A stretch of 64,000 nt of DNA from the NCBI GenBank assembly GCA_022792035.1, contig JAAWAE010000036.1:18378-82377 (forward strand), given 5' to 3'. Of this stretch, positions 9,872 through 19,822 are shown in pieces (the stretch's first letter is position 1; each line of letters opens with the position of its first letter). The position numbers were made by a program, and so were the translations under genes. Source of the DNA: Ruminiclostridium sp. GTDB lineage: Bacteria; Bacillota; Clostridia; Oscillospirales; Oscillospiraceae. The notes under the pieces are model-generated. The model ran no database searches. It worked only from the letters and a program-made list of their open reading frames with translations, and was not told the DNA's origin.

Positions 9872-9969
9872 AATCTCCTCCCTCCTCCCCGTTTTGGGGT
9901 GTGTAAGATTCGAGTATTGTATTATATACGAAAAAAAGTCGTGATCTCCTGCCTGGGACCGGACTTTTT

Positions 9970-10608
9970 TTATTTTGCTTCGTCGGGCAGTGCGGCGCAC
10001 ATCCGCTCCCCCAGTTTTTCCGGGGTGAGCTGGCCGGCGGTCAGCTCCGTGACCCGGGCTGCAAAGGGCGCAAACCCTTCGGCTGGGAGCAGAGCTTGGA
10101 GGCGGACCTGTTCCCCGTACTCCATCTCGCCCAGTTCGCCCTGGGCGTTGGCTACCTCCAGCTTCATACGCTCCAGGAGGTGGTAGGGACACAGCAGCTG
10201 GGTCTCGGTCCACAGGCGCACCGGGGCGATGCCCGACTCCGTAAGGGCATCCTTGGCGGAGCGGGTATAGGCCCGCAGGAGCCCGCCTGCGCCCAATAAA
10301 ACCCCGCCGAAGTATCGAGTCACCACGCAGCAGACATTCTCCACCCCTTCCCGCTTAAACACCTCCAGCATAGGCTGGCCGGCGGTGCCCTGGGGCTCGC
10401 CGTCGTCGGAATAGCGGGTGATGCCCCCCTCATGGAGGATATAGCACCAGCAGTTGTGCCGGGCATCGTAGTGCTTGGCTTTCATCTCCGCAATGCGCTC
10501 TTTTGCCTCCGCCTCGTCCTCCACCCGCCAGACACGGCCGATGAAGCGGGAGCGTTTTTCCACAAATTCCGTCTCGCTGGCGCGGGCGGGGACGTAATAC
10601 TCCGTCAT
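9970..10608 (-). CDS. YigZ/IMPACT family protein
   Basis: EKRSRFIGRVWRVEDEAEAKERIAEMKAKHYDARHNCWCY and SDDGEPQGTAGQPMLEV. Confidence 0.92.
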   Translation of the reverse strand: MTEYYVPARASETEFVEKRSRFIGRVWRVEDEAEAKERIAEMKAKHYDARHNCWCYILHEGGITRYSDDGEPQGTAGQPMLEVFKREGVENVCCVVTRYFGGVLLGAGGLLRAYTRSAKDALTESGIAPVRLWTETQLLCPYHLLERMKLEVANAQGELGEMEYGEQVRLQALLPAEGFAPFAARVTELTAGQLTPEKLGERMCAALPDEAK

Positions 10609-10612
10609 GGCT

Positions 10613-11917
10613 TCAGTCCTCCCAGGGCTCTTTGGGCGGCGTCCAGCCGCCGGTGATATACTCCTTGACCTGTCCGGCGGTCTTTTCAGAGCAGACTGCC
10701 GTGACGTCGATGGTCTCGCCGTACTCCACCTTCTCCACCTTGGCGTCCCGGTAAAGGGTCTCCAGGATGCCCCCCTTGTCGTAGGGCAGGGCCAGCTGGA
10801 GGCGGTGACGGCCGGTGTCCAGGCGCTGGCCGATCTTGGTCAGCAGCTCCGGCAGGCCCTCCCCGGTGCGGGCGGAAATGGACACGATGTCCTCCCCGTG
10901 GGGAAGGATATCTCCGGTGTAGAGGTCCGACTTGTTGAAAATGTCCATGCGGGGGGTGGTCTCCGCCCCCAGCTGAACGATGAGGCTCTCCACCACCCGG
11001 GCCTGCTCCCGCCACTCCGGGTTGGAGGCATCCACCACATGGAGGATCAGATCGGCAAAGGTCAGCTCTTCCAAAGTAGCCTTGAATGCCTCCACCAGGT
11101 GGTGGGGGAGCTTGCGGATAAACCCTACTGTGTCGGAGATGAGGACCGTACAGGTGTCGGAGATCTCCAACATCCGGGTGGTGGTGTCCAGGGTGTCAAA
11201 GAGGCGGTTGCGGGCGGGGATCTCCGCCCCGGTGAGGGCGTTCAATAGCGTGGACTTCCCCGCGTTGGTGTAGCCCACGATGGCCACCACCGGGACCTCA
11301 TTTTTCTCCCGGCGGTCCCGCTGGACCCCGCGGACCCGGCGGACTTCCTCTAACTCTTCCGTGAGTTTGGCGATCTTTCGTCGGATGTGACGGCGGTCCG
11401 TCTCCAGCTGGGTCTCGCCGGGGCCGCGGGTCCCGATGGGGGATTTCCCCCCGGAGGCCGTCTGGCGGACCAGATGGCCCCACATCCCCGTGAGCCGGGG
11501 CAGGAGGTATTTATATTGGGCCAGCTCCACCTGGAGACGGCCCTCCCGGGTCCGGGCCCGCTGGGCGAAGATGTCCAAAATCAGCCCCGCCCGGTCGATG
11601 ACCTGGACGCCGATCTCCTCGGTGAGCACCCGCTGCTGGGAGGGGGAGAGCTCGTTGTCAAAGACCACCAGGTCCGCCTCTTGGGCAGCAACCAGCTCCG
11701 CCGTTTCCAGCATCTTGCCCTCACCGATAAAAGTCCGGGCCTCGGGGGCATCCCGGTGCTGGAGGATGGTACCCACGCACTCGCCTCCGGCGGTCTCCAC
11801 CAAGGCGGCCAGCTCCTCTAAGGTCGTATCGCTGGCGTTGTCCTCCCGGGGCAGGCTGTTGGCACTCAGGCCCACCAGGACGGCCCGGTTGCGTTTCTCT
11901 TCTGCTCGTTCGGTCAT
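10613..11917 (-). CDS. hflX: GTPase HflX
   Basis: DNELSPSQQRVLTEEIGVQVIDRAGLILDIFAQRARTREGRLQVELAQ; G1 VAIVGYTNAGKSTLLNALTG. Confidence 0.95.
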   Translation of the reverse strand: MTERAEEKRNRAVLVGLSANSLPREDNASDTTLEELAALVETAGGECVGTILQHRDAPEARTFIGEGKMLETAELVAAQEADLVVFDNELSPSQQRVLTEEIGVQVIDRAGLILDIFAQRARTREGRLQVELAQYKYLLPRLTGMWGHLVRQTASGGKSPIGTRGPGETQLETDRRHIRRKIAKLTEELEEVRRVRGVQRDRREKNEVPVVAIVGYTNAGKSTLLNALTGAEIPARNRLFDTLDTTTRMLEISDTCTVLISDTVGFIRKLPHHLVEAFKATLEELTFADLILHVVDASNPEWREQARVVESLIVQLGAETTPRMDIFNKSDLYTGDILPHGEDIVSISARTGEGLPELLTKIGQRLDTGRHRLQLALPYDKGGILETLYRDAKVEKVEYGETIDVTAVCSEKTAGQVKEYITGGWTPPKEPWED

Positions 11918-11944
11918 AAAGGACCTCCTTTGTATGGCCTGCCC

Positions 11945-12448
11945 TCAGCGGCGGAGGGCTTGAACGATCTCCCCGATGTACATCCGGTGGAAATCATTCT
12001 CCTTGTAGTGCTTCCTATCCTCGAGGGGAATATGGGCGGGGTCCAGATCATTCCAGTAGAGTTTCCTGCACACCAGGACCAACCGGGCCTCCTGGGGATA
12101 GGCCGCCTGGCCTTGGGCGGCGCTTTGGATGTGATACCCCCGGGCGGCGAACTTATCCTCGTCCCGTCCGCTTGTGCTGCCGAAGTATTGTAAATCCTTG
12201 TGTCTGTCCTCATCGAAAAAGGAGAGGGTAAAATAGTCCTCACGCTCCAAAAACTCATAGGTGTAACGCTGGGGACGGACGTAGATGGTGGCTACATCCT
12301 TGTGCCACAGCACGCCCAGGCCGCCCCAGCTGGCGGTCATGGGGTTGCAGCGGTCCGGGGGACCGGCTGTGATAAGGGTCCACTGCTGGTCAAAAAGGGA
12401 AAATACATTTTCCTCCAGCTTTCTCAGATCAAAGGGCTCCATGGTCAT
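11945..12448 (-). CDS. Flavin reductase family protein
   Basis: DRCNPMTASWGGLGVLWHKDVATIYVRPQRYTYEFLEREDYFTLSFF. Confidence 0.85.
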   Translation of the reverse strand: MTMEPFDLRKLEENVFSLFDQQWTLITAGPPDRCNPMTASWGGLGVLWHKDVATIYVRPQRYTYEFLEREDYFTLSFFDEDRHKDLQYFGSTSGRDEDKFAARGYHIQSAAQGQAAYPQEARLVLVCRKLYWNDLDPAHIPLEDRKHYKENDFHRMYIGEIVQALRR

Positions 12449-12550
12449 TCCTCCTTTGTCCTCCGGGGCGCGGACGCCTCCAGGGTCTTTCTAGTCTATG
12501 CACTTCCCGTCCCGTCCAAAACAAAGGACCGGGGCAAAAGAATAGCCAAA

Positions 12551-12578
12551 AACCCGTGCCGCTTTCCCGGCACGGGTC
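12551..12578 (-). terminator. Rho-independent terminator of rpmE
   Basis: Reverse strand ACCCGTGCCGGGAAAGCGGCACGGGTTTTTGG. Confidence 0.8.
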
Positions 12579-12593
12579 AAAAGCCAATCACAT

Positions 12594-12797
12594 TCAGTTT
12601 TCCAAACCGAACTTCTTGTTGAAGCGGCTGACGCGGCCGCCGGTATCCACCATCTTCTGCTTACCGGTAAAGAAGGGGTGACACTTAGAGCAAACTTCAA
12701 CACGGATGTCCTTCTTGGTGGACCTCGTCTCGATGACGTTGCCGCAAGCACACCGGATGGTGGTCAGCTCGTAGGCGGGATGGATGCCTTCCTTCAT
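12594..12797 (-). CDS. rpmE: 50S ribosomal protein L31 (Cys-containing type)
   Basis: [63 protein letters not shown]. Confidence 0.97.
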   Translation of the reverse strand: MKEGIHPAYELTTIRCACGNVIETRSTKKDIRVEVCSKCHPFFTGKQKMVDTGGRVSRFNKKFGLEN

Positions 12798-12853
12798 GGG
12801 TGTTCACCTCTTTCTCATACAAAAAATCAATGCACCATTCAAGCGCGGTATTT

Positions 12854-12882
12854 ATAATACCACTATCCGGGAAAAAATGCAA
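12854..12882 (-). promoter_or_regulatory. Promoter of rpmE (TTGCAT-N17-TATTAT)
   Basis: Reverse strand TTGCATTTTTTCCCGGATAGTGGTATTAT. Confidence 0.65.
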
Positions 12883-12929
12883 CGGTTTTTTCGCATTTCT
12901 TCCGAAATTTTTTCGTTTTTCCGCCGCAC

Positions 12930-15900
12930 TCACAGCTCCACGGTGCAGCCGGGGAAGAGAAAACACAAGATCCGCCGCCGCACCGGCCTGCCCAAGACGG
13001 TCTCCAGGGCGTAGGCGTAGGCGGAAATCTGTCCCTGATAGCGTCGGGCCCGCTGGGGGGCCTGGGCGGCAGAGATGTGATCCGTTTTGAAATCTAGTAG
13101 AGTGATGCCCTCCCCGTCCTCAAACCAGCAGTCGATGACGCCCTGGAGCAGGACCTGTTCCCCCTGGGGCAGGCCGGGGTAGAAGTAATCGGCAGGCGCC
13201 AGGAGGGAGAAGGGATATTCTCGGTGCGGGTCTTGGCAGGTTTTCAGCTGCCGGCCCAAGGGTGAGCGGAAAAAGCGCGCCATGGCGCCCACCTCTACCG
13301 CCTGGGCCTCCTGCTGGCTGAGATAGCCCTCTTGGAGCAGACGGCTGATCTCCTGCCCCAGTTCTTCCGCTGAGCCGGTGCGCTCCAGGCGGACGCACTG
13401 CATGGCCGTATGCAGTGCGGTACCCCGCTGGGCTGGGGTGAGGCCAAGGCTTTCCTGGGCAAACTGAGGGCGGTAAAAGGTCACGGCCTCCTCCCGCTCC
13501 TCCAAGAGGAAAACCCCTGGCTCCTCCCCTTCCTGGCTCAGCTGGGTGGCCGTAATCTTGGCGGGGGCAGCCGACAGCGCCTGATAGGGATACTGCCAGC
13601 GCAGGGTCCGCAAGAGGTCCTCTGGGGGGAGGGTGGGCAGCAAGACCTCCTGACTGCCCTCCCGGCGGGAGGCCTCCTGGGAGGCCGCGCCGCTGTGGTA
13701 CTCGATCCGCCAGCGGGGACCCCAGGGCGCAGCAGGCAGGGGCAGGTCCTCCCGTCCCGCCGCGCGGCGCAGGGCGGTCCCCTCGGGACGGGACAGCGCC
13801 GTCAAAAGCACCCACTGCCCCACGCTGGAGCATCGGCCCAGGATGCGGGGGTCCGCCGGATACGACACCCCGTCGGCCAAAGCACTCAGGTCCTTGGGGC
13901 CGTAGGACAGGGCATGGGTCATGATGAGCTTTTCCTTGGCCCGGGTCATGGCGACGTACAAAAGGCGCATTTCCTCTGCCAATAATTCTTTTTTTAAGGC
14001 GAGGGCCGTCCCTGTGCGGGCCAGGGTGGAGAATTCCACCATGGTCTCCCGGTCTAGGCATTTGGGCCCCAGGCCCAACTTGGGGTGGAAGAGCACCGGC
14101 TTTTTCAAGTCCGACTCGTTGAAGCGCCGTCCCAGACCGCAGAGGAACACCACCGGATACTCCAGGCCCTTGGAGCGGTGAATGCTCAAAATTTTCACGC
14201 CCTCACTACTCTGTCCGCCGCTGCCGCTCTGGCGCACGCCGCCGCTGGCACGGACCCGTTCCAAGTGCCCCAGAAAACCAAAGAGCCCTTTGTGTCCGCT
14301 GCCCTCGAAGCGTCGGGCCAAGTCGTAGAGAGAGAGCAGATTTTCCCGCCGCCCCTCCCCGCCCGGCATGGCGGAGACGATCTCCAAAAGCCCTGTGCGG
14401 CGATAGAGCTCCAGGAGGAGCTTGTGGCTGCTCTGCTCCCCAGCGTCAAAGCGCAGGGCTTGGAGTTGGTCCAGGAAGGCAAGGCAGTCCGCCTCACCCC
14501 GGGCCGCGGCAGCGGTAACGGCGGTGTAAATGTCCCCGGGGGTCTCCCGCAGGGCCGCCAGACGGTCCCCTGTAAAACCCCAGGCCGGAGAACGAAGCAC
14601 GGCCAAGAGGGGGATATCCTGCCGGGGGTTGTCGATGATCTGGAGCCAGGACAGGGCGATGGACACCTCTGTCGTCTGAAAAAAGTCGCCGCCCTCCTCC
14701 GCGCTCCAAGCCACCATCTCCTCCTCCAAAGCCAGGGTGTAGTAATGGCGCACCGGCCCGGGGGAACGCAGGAGGATGGCGATGTCCTCGGGACGCAGGG
14801 GGCGCGTCCCCCCCTCCCCGTCGGATACCTGGAAGCCGCTTTTCAGAAGCCCCGCGATCTCTCGGGCCACGAAACGAGCCTCCAGGTAGTGTTTGTTCTG
14901 TTTTTCCTCAGTAAAGGCAGGGTCCTGAGAAAAGTCCAGGACGTGGAACTCCGTCTCGTATCCCTCCCCCGGCGGGAAGGTCCCGGCGGGGTAAAGGGCC
15001 TCCGCGCCGGTGTAGTCCATCTCTCCCAAGTCCCGGGACATGATGGTGCGGAAGAGGTCGTTGCAGGCCTCCAGCACCTGGGGACGGGAGCGGAAATTTT
15101 GGGACATGGTGACGTATCGGGGTTCCCCCGCCTTCGCCTGGGTCCAAGGGGCGAAGCGGCGGTATTTCTCCAAAAAGATGGTGGGGTCCGCCAGACGAAA
15201 GCGGTAGATGGACTGCTTCACGTCCCCCACCATGAAGAGGTTTTTCCCCTCCTGGGAGAGGGCGTCAAAAATCGTGTTCTGGACCTGATTGGTATCCTGG
15301 TACTCGTCCACCATGATCTCCACATAGCAGCTCCCCCACTGACGGGCTAGCTCTGTGGGTCTCCCCTCCTGGTCGGTAAGCAGGCGGACCGTCAGGTGCT
15401 CCAGGTCAGAGAAATCCAGCAGAGCACGGCGGCGCTTCTCCTCCTGGTAAGCGGCGGAAAAATCCTCCACCAGGGACAGCAGCCCCCGCATGGCGGGTTT
15501 CATCCGCGCCATGTCCTCCAGAAGGGCGGCGCTGGTGCTTTCAAAGTTCGCTTTGAGCTTCTCCGCTTCCTTCTTGCAGCGGTCCCGGAGGTTCTTGATC
15601 TCCATCTGGGCCCCCTTGTCCTCCACGTTCCTGGCACTGCCCAGGCGAGGAAAGCGGATGTCCAGCTTGGCAGCGGCATCCCACCCCTCCCCCGCCCCTT
15701 GGGCGAAGGCTTGCAGGTCCTGGCAGGTCGCGGTGAGGCTCCCCAGGTACGCCTTTTCCAAAGCCGGGTCCCCCTGGGCCAAATCGCAGGCATAGGCGAT
15801 CCGTTCGCCCCAATAGGCCGCACTGCCCCGGGCCTCCTCCAGCAGCAGACGCCCCCAAGGAGTCTGCCCCGCGTCGGCAACGCCCGTCAGCTCCAAGGCC

Positions 15901-16490
15901 TCCCGCTGCTCTGCCAACCACGCCAGGGGGTCCGGATAGCTCTGGATCTTGGCGAATACGTCCAGGGTGATCTCCGCCAGACGGCTGTCGTCCCGTCCGG
16001 CGGAGAGGACGTCCAGCAGCTGGGCAAACTCCCCTAGGGGGTCGATATCCACATAGCGTGCCTCCAGCACCTCCTCCAGGGTCCGGGCCATCAGGACCTG
16101 GCTCTCCTCGTCCTCGCAGAGGGTGAAGTCCGTGGGCACGTCCAGAAGGTGGCCGAACTGCCGCAGCAGGACGGTGCAGAAGGCATGAATGGTAGAGATT
16201 TGGGTCTGGTAGAGCAGGACCGTCTGACGGCGCAGATGGGCATTGTCCGGATTCGCCCGGACCGCCTGGTTCAGCTCCCCCGCGATGCGGCTGCGCAGCT
16301 CCTCTGCCGCCGCTCGGGTGAAGGTGATGATGAGAAATTCATCCACCCGGCGTCCTTCCTGCATCACCCGGTCCAGCAGGCGTTCCACCAGGACCCGGGT
16401 CTTTCCCGAACCCGCCGCCGCCGAGACCAGCAGGGCTCCGCCCCGGCTCTGGACCGCCGCTTCCTGTTCCGCTGTCCGCTTCACTGCCAT
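12930..16490 (-). CDS. addA: Helicase-exonuclease AddAB subunit AddA
   Basis: 1186 aa; UvrD-like Walker A LLVSAAAGSGKTRVLVERLLDRV, MVDEYQDTNQVQ, C-terminal nuclease motif LLQGVIDCWFEDGEGITLLDFKTD. Confidence 0.95.
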   Translation of the reverse strand: MAVKRTAEQEAAVQSRGGALLVSAAAGSGKTRVLVERLLDRVMQEGRRVDEFLIITFTRAAAEELRSRIAGELNQAVRANPDNAHLRRQTVLLYQTQISTIHAFCTVLLRQFGHLLDVPTDFTLCEDEESQVLMARTLEEVLEARYVDIDPLGEFAQLLDVLSAGRDDSRLAEITLDVFAKIQSYPDPLAWLAEQREALELTGVADAGQTPWGRLLLEEARGSAAYWGERIAYACDLAQGDPALEKAYLGSLTATCQDLQAFAQGAGEGWDAAAKLDIRFPRLGSARNVEDKGAQMEIKNLRDRCKKEAEKLKANFESTSAALLEDMARMKPAMRGLLSLVEDFSAAYQEEKRRRALLDFSDLEHLTVRLLTDQEGRPTELARQWGSCYVEIMVDEYQDTNQVQNTIFDALSQEGKNLFMVGDVKQSIYRFRLADPTIFLEKYRRFAPWTQAKAGEPRYVTMSQNFRSRPQVLEACNDLFRTIMSRDLGEMDYTGAEALYPAGTFPPGEGYETEFHVLDFSQDPAFTEEKQNKHYLEARFVAREIAGLLKSGFQVSDGEGGTRPLRPEDIAILLRSPGPVRHYYTLALEEEMVAWSAEEGGDFFQTTEVSIALSWLQIIDNPRQDIPLLAVLRSPAWGFTGDRLAALRETPGDIYTAVTAAAARGEADCLAFLDQLQALRFDAGEQSSHKLLLELYRRTGLLEIVSAMPGGEGRRENLLSLYDLARRFEGSGHKGLFGFLGHLERVRASGGVRQSGSGGQSSEGVKILSIHRSKGLEYPVVFLCGLGRRFNESDLKKPVLFHPKLGLGPKCLDRETMVEFSTLARTGTALALKKELLAEEMRLLYVAMTRAKEKLIMTHALSYGPKDLSALADGVSYPADPRILGRCSSVGQWVLLTALSRPEGTALRRAAGREDLPLPAAPWGPRWRIEYHSGAASQEASRREGSQEVLLPTLPPEDLLRTLRWQYPYQALSAAPAKITATQLSQEGEEPGVFLLEEREEAVTFYRPQFAQESLGLTPAQRGTALHTAMQCVRLERTGSAEELGQEISRLLQEGYLSQQEAQAVEVGAMARFFRSPLGRQLKTCQDPHREYPFSLLAPADYFYPGLPQGEQVLLQGVIDCWFEDGEGITLLDFKTDHISAAQAPQRARRYQGQISAYAYALETVLGRPVRRRILCFLFPGCTVEL

Positions 16491-19400
16491 GGTCCTCTCC
16501 TCCTTCCTCTTCCAATAAGGCCCAAAAATCGCTGTTCTTCACTGTGGGCAGATAACGCCGCCGGTCCCGTCCTTCCTCGAAGTGACAGGCAGGAAAATAG
16601 GGGCACCAGCGGCAGGCGCTGCGCTCCGGCCCCCGCCAGACCGGGTCGGCATCGATGTTTCCCGCGGCGATCTCCCGGCAAATCTGTCCCAGGATGCTCT
16701 GGGTGTGTCTTTTCAGCCGGCCTAACCGCTCCGCGCTCACCAAGGTCTCCCCGGTGATCTGCCCTGTCCGGCTGCTGACGCGCAGGGGCAGGAAGCGCAG
16801 GCCATCCTCTGGGTGCTCCATGGCGGTCAGCACCGCTTCATCGTCCAGGATCAGCCCCCGGCGGGTGAGCTGCTTGTCGATCTCCCGCCGCCGGGCCTCC
16901 TCGGGCATATCCCGGGTCCCGGAGACGATGGCATCCCGGGCGGGGAGGTAGAGCATTCCCGCCGGGACCGGCTGCTTTCCGAACAGGCGCATCCCCTTCT
17001 CCTCCAAAGCGAAGAGATAGAGCAGCATTTGCAGCCCCAGGCCGTTCCAGACCTCCGTTAAGTCGAAGGATTTTCGGCCGGTCTTGTAGTCCACCACCCG
17101 GAGGTAGAGACGGCCGTCCTTCTCCCAACCGTCCACCCGGTCCACGAAGCCGGAGATGTGCAGGGTGATCCCCCCCTCCCGCAGTTCCACCGGAGGGAGC
17201 TCTTGGCCGCTGCCAAAGCCCAGCTCAAAATAGAGCGGCTGGAAGTCGGAGGCCCGCAGCTCCTCCACCACGTTCTCCACCACCAGCAGCACATTGCGCT
17301 CCAGGCGGCGGAAGAGATAGCGGAAGCGGGGGGTCTGATGCTCCATCCCTCCCAGCTGGGTCTGTATGTACTCCTGCACCGCCTGACGGGTGAGCTCTTT
17401 TAAGGTCTCCTCCCCACACTGCGCCGCGCCGCCGGACTGTCCCACCGCCTTCACCACCCGTTCCAGAACGTAGTGGATAAAGGAGCCGTATTCCGGGGCG
17501 TGGAAGCCCGCTCGCTTCCGCTCCTGGGCCCCCAGGCCGTAGCGCAGGAAGTAGCCGAAGTGGCAGGACCCATACTGGTCCATTCGAGAGGCCGACATAG
17601 CCACCCGCTCACCGTAGAGCTGGCGCACCGCCTTGGGGGAGAGTTTCCCCCGCTCCCAGGCCGCCGCCCGGTCCAGCTGAGCGAAGAGGGCCTCACAAGC
17701 TGGGTCCTCCTTTAAGGCTTCTCGAAGTTCCGGAAATGCCGCTGCCACGGCCCGGAGCTGGTCCGGAGCAGGGGCGGGAGCGGCCTCCGGCTCCCACCCC
17801 TGGGGGAAGAGGGCGTGGAGCCGCTCCACCAGGAAGGACGGACGTTTTTCCCCGCCGTCCTCCCCCCCGGAGGGCCAGGTCACATAGAGCTTGTCGGTGG
17901 GCTGGCTGCAAATCGTGTAAACGATGGTGCTCTCCCGGCTGAGCCGTTCCTCCATCCGGGGGCCCAGGTCTAAGCCGTAGTCCTCCAGCAGCTCCCGGTC
18001 CCGGTCGGTGAGCAGGCCCTGGCCAGGGGCCACCAGGGGGATGGAGCCGTCGTCTGCCCCCAGGAGAAAGAGCACCTTGCTTTTCCGCCCGCCCAAACGC
18101 TGGGCGTCTCCCGCCGTGATGCGGTCCAGGGAGGCGGGGATGGTCCCCACGCTGTAGCGGGACAGCAGCAGGCGCAGGAGGCGGGAGAACTCCGACAGGG
18201 CCGCTTCCGTCTCCCCCAAGATCGCAATGCACTGCTCTAGGCCCTGACAGAAAATCTGCCAGAGCTGACTGTATTCCCGGGCCAGTTCCGGCTCTCCCCG
18301 CTCCAGCAGCACCGCCGCCCGTTCCTCCAAGGCTTCGGGAGCCTGGATCTCTTCTAAAAAACGGTAAAGGGAGAGGACCTGGGCGCCGATGGTGTCCCCT
18401 GCCCCTTTACGCAGGCGTTCCAACGGACCGATCACCCGCAAACGCAGGGCGTTGAGTTCCTCCAGCTCTTCCTCATCCTCCGGGGCAAAGGTGTGGCGGT
18501 AGCCGCTGGGATGCTGCGTCCAACCCTTAGAGGAAGTCCAGCGGCTCCCTCGGATATCCCAGGTGAGGACGTAGTTTTCCAGGCGGTCGCACTCCTCCAG
18601 GTTCAGCCCCGCCAAACCAGTTTTTAAGTAACGAAAGATATCCTCATAGAGATAGCCGCCGGTGACGGTGTCTAGGGCGGCGGTGATGAGGGTGAAAATG
18701 GGTTTCTGCAAAATATCCGTCTTCTCTGACTGGAACACCGGCAGACCGTACTGGGCAAAGGTGCCCTCGATCTGCTCCCAATACCGGTCCATGGTCCGGG
18801 CGGAGAGGGCGATGTCCCGGCAATGCAAACCCTCCTCTTCCAGCAGACGGCGGATCTCCCCTGCCGCGAAGCGGACCTCCTCCCGGGGGGTGGGCAGGGC
18901 AGCAATCGAAACGCTGCCGTCCCAGGGGCCGTCGTAGGGTTGGATCTCCTGGGCGAAGAGGTTTTGTTCCAGGTGGGTCAGCACACTGGTGCGGCGGCTC
19001 TCCCGGACTGGGACCCACTCCTCCGATACCGAGCAGTTCGCCTTTTCCGCCAAGCGGGTCAGCCACGCGATGGTGGCCTTTGCCGGAGCAAAGACCGCTT
19101 CCTCTCCCTCCCCTTCTCCACAGGTGAGGCAGACGCTGACGCTGTGCGCCTGACGTAAAATCTGTTCCAGCACCAGGCCCTGCTGGGGGGTGAAGTCCGT
19201 AAATCCGTCCAGGTAGACGTCCCTCCCCTGGAAGAAGGGATACCCCCGCAGCTTTTCCGCCAAGCGGGTCAGGCGGTCCCGGGGGTCCAGGCTGCCTCGG
19301 GCGGTGAGGGCTTCGTAGGCGGCGAAGATCAGCCCCAGGTCCCGGAGCTTGTCCCCGTCCAGGCCCTCGGTGTCCTCGCCCACCTGAGTGAGCTGTTCCC

Positions 19401-19794
19401 CGGTGACACAGCAGCTTTTCAGCTCGTCCATAGTGGTGATGAGGCTGGACAAAAACTCCGGGCGCTGGGAGGGCATGGCATAGACCGTCAGCTTCCCGCT
19501 GAGGGATTTTAAGGCGGCGTACATGGTCAGCAGGCGTCCGCCCTCGTCCAGCACCGGCTGCGCGCCTCCCCCCGTCAGGGAGAGGACCCGGTTTTCCAGA
19601 CGGGTGAAGGAGAGGACCTCTCCGTATCGTCCCACCTGGTTTCCATTCTCCCGGCAGAGCCGCTGCTCCGCCTCAAAGGACGCCTGCTCCGGCACCAGCA
19701 GCAGCTGAGGGCGGTGTCTCCCCTCTGTCTGCATCCGCTGTAAGGCCAGGGTGGTCTTCCCCTGGCCCGCTCGTCCCTTTATGATCCGCAGCAT
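16339..19794 (-). CDS. addB: Helicase-exonuclease AddAB subunit AddB
   Basis: 1151 aa; IIKGRAGQGKTTLAL N-terminus, C-terminal Fe-S nuclease region CRWCPYFPACHFEEG; ORF runs 152 bp into addA. Confidence 0.93.
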   Translation of the reverse strand: MLRIIKGRAGQGKTTLALQRMQTEGRHRPQLLLVPEQASFEAEQRLCRENGNQVGRYGEVLSFTRLENRVLSLTGGGAQPVLDEGGRLLTMYAALKSLSGKLTVYAMPSQRPEFLSSLITTMDELKSCCVTGEQLTQVGEDTEGLDGDKLRDLGLIFAAYEALTARGSLDPRDRLTRLAEKLRGYPFFQGRDVYLDGFTDFTPQQGLVLEQILRQAHSVSVCLTCGEGEGEEAVFAPAKATIAWLTRLAEKANCSVSEEWVPVRESRRTSVLTHLEQNLFAQEIQPYDGPWDGSVSIAALPTPREEVRFAAGEIRRLLEEEGLHCRDIALSARTMDRYWEQIEGTFAQYGLPVFQSEKTDILQKPIFTLITAALDTVTGGYLYEDIFRYLKTGLAGLNLEECDRLENYVLTWDIRGSRWTSSKGWTQHPSGYRHTFAPEDEEELEELNALRLRVIGPLERLRKGAGDTIGAQVLSLYRFLEEIQAPEALEERAAVLLERGEPELAREYSQLWQIFCQGLEQCIAILGETEAALSEFSRLLRLLLSRYSVGTIPASLDRITAGDAQRLGGRKSKVLFLLGADDGSIPLVAPGQGLLTDRDRELLEDYGLDLGPRMEERLSRESTIVYTICSQPTDKLYVTWPSGGEDGGEKRPSFLVERLHALFPQGWEPEAAPAPAPDQLRAVAAAFPELREALKEDPACEALFAQLDRAAAWERGKLSPKAVRQLYGERVAMSASRMDQYGSCHFGYFLRYGLGAQERKRAGFHAPEYGSFIHYVLERVVKAVGQSGGAAQCGEETLKELTRQAVQEYIQTQLGGMEHQTPRFRYLFRRLERNVLLVVENVVEELRASDFQPLYFELGFGSGQELPPVELREGGITLHISGFVDRVDGWEKDGRLYLRVVDYKTGRKSFDLTEVWNGLGLQMLLYLFALEEKGMRLFGKQPVPAGMLYLPARDAIVSGTRDMPEEARRREIDKQLTRRGLILDDEAVLTAMEHPEDGLRFLPLRVSSRTGQITGETLVSAERLGRLKRHTQSILGQICREIAAGNIDADPVWRGPERSACRWCPYFPACHFEEGRDRRRYLPTVKNSDFWALLEEEGGEDHGSEADSGTGSGGPEPGRSPAGLGGGGFGKDPGPGGTPAGPGDAGRTPGG

Positions 19795-19822
19795 GGCGTT
19801 CCCTCCTCTGTCTCTGTATGGC

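Noticed and set aside
14085-15350. 421-aa + strand ORF opposite addA
   Set aside because: Antisense to a well supported gene, no RBS or recognisable domain
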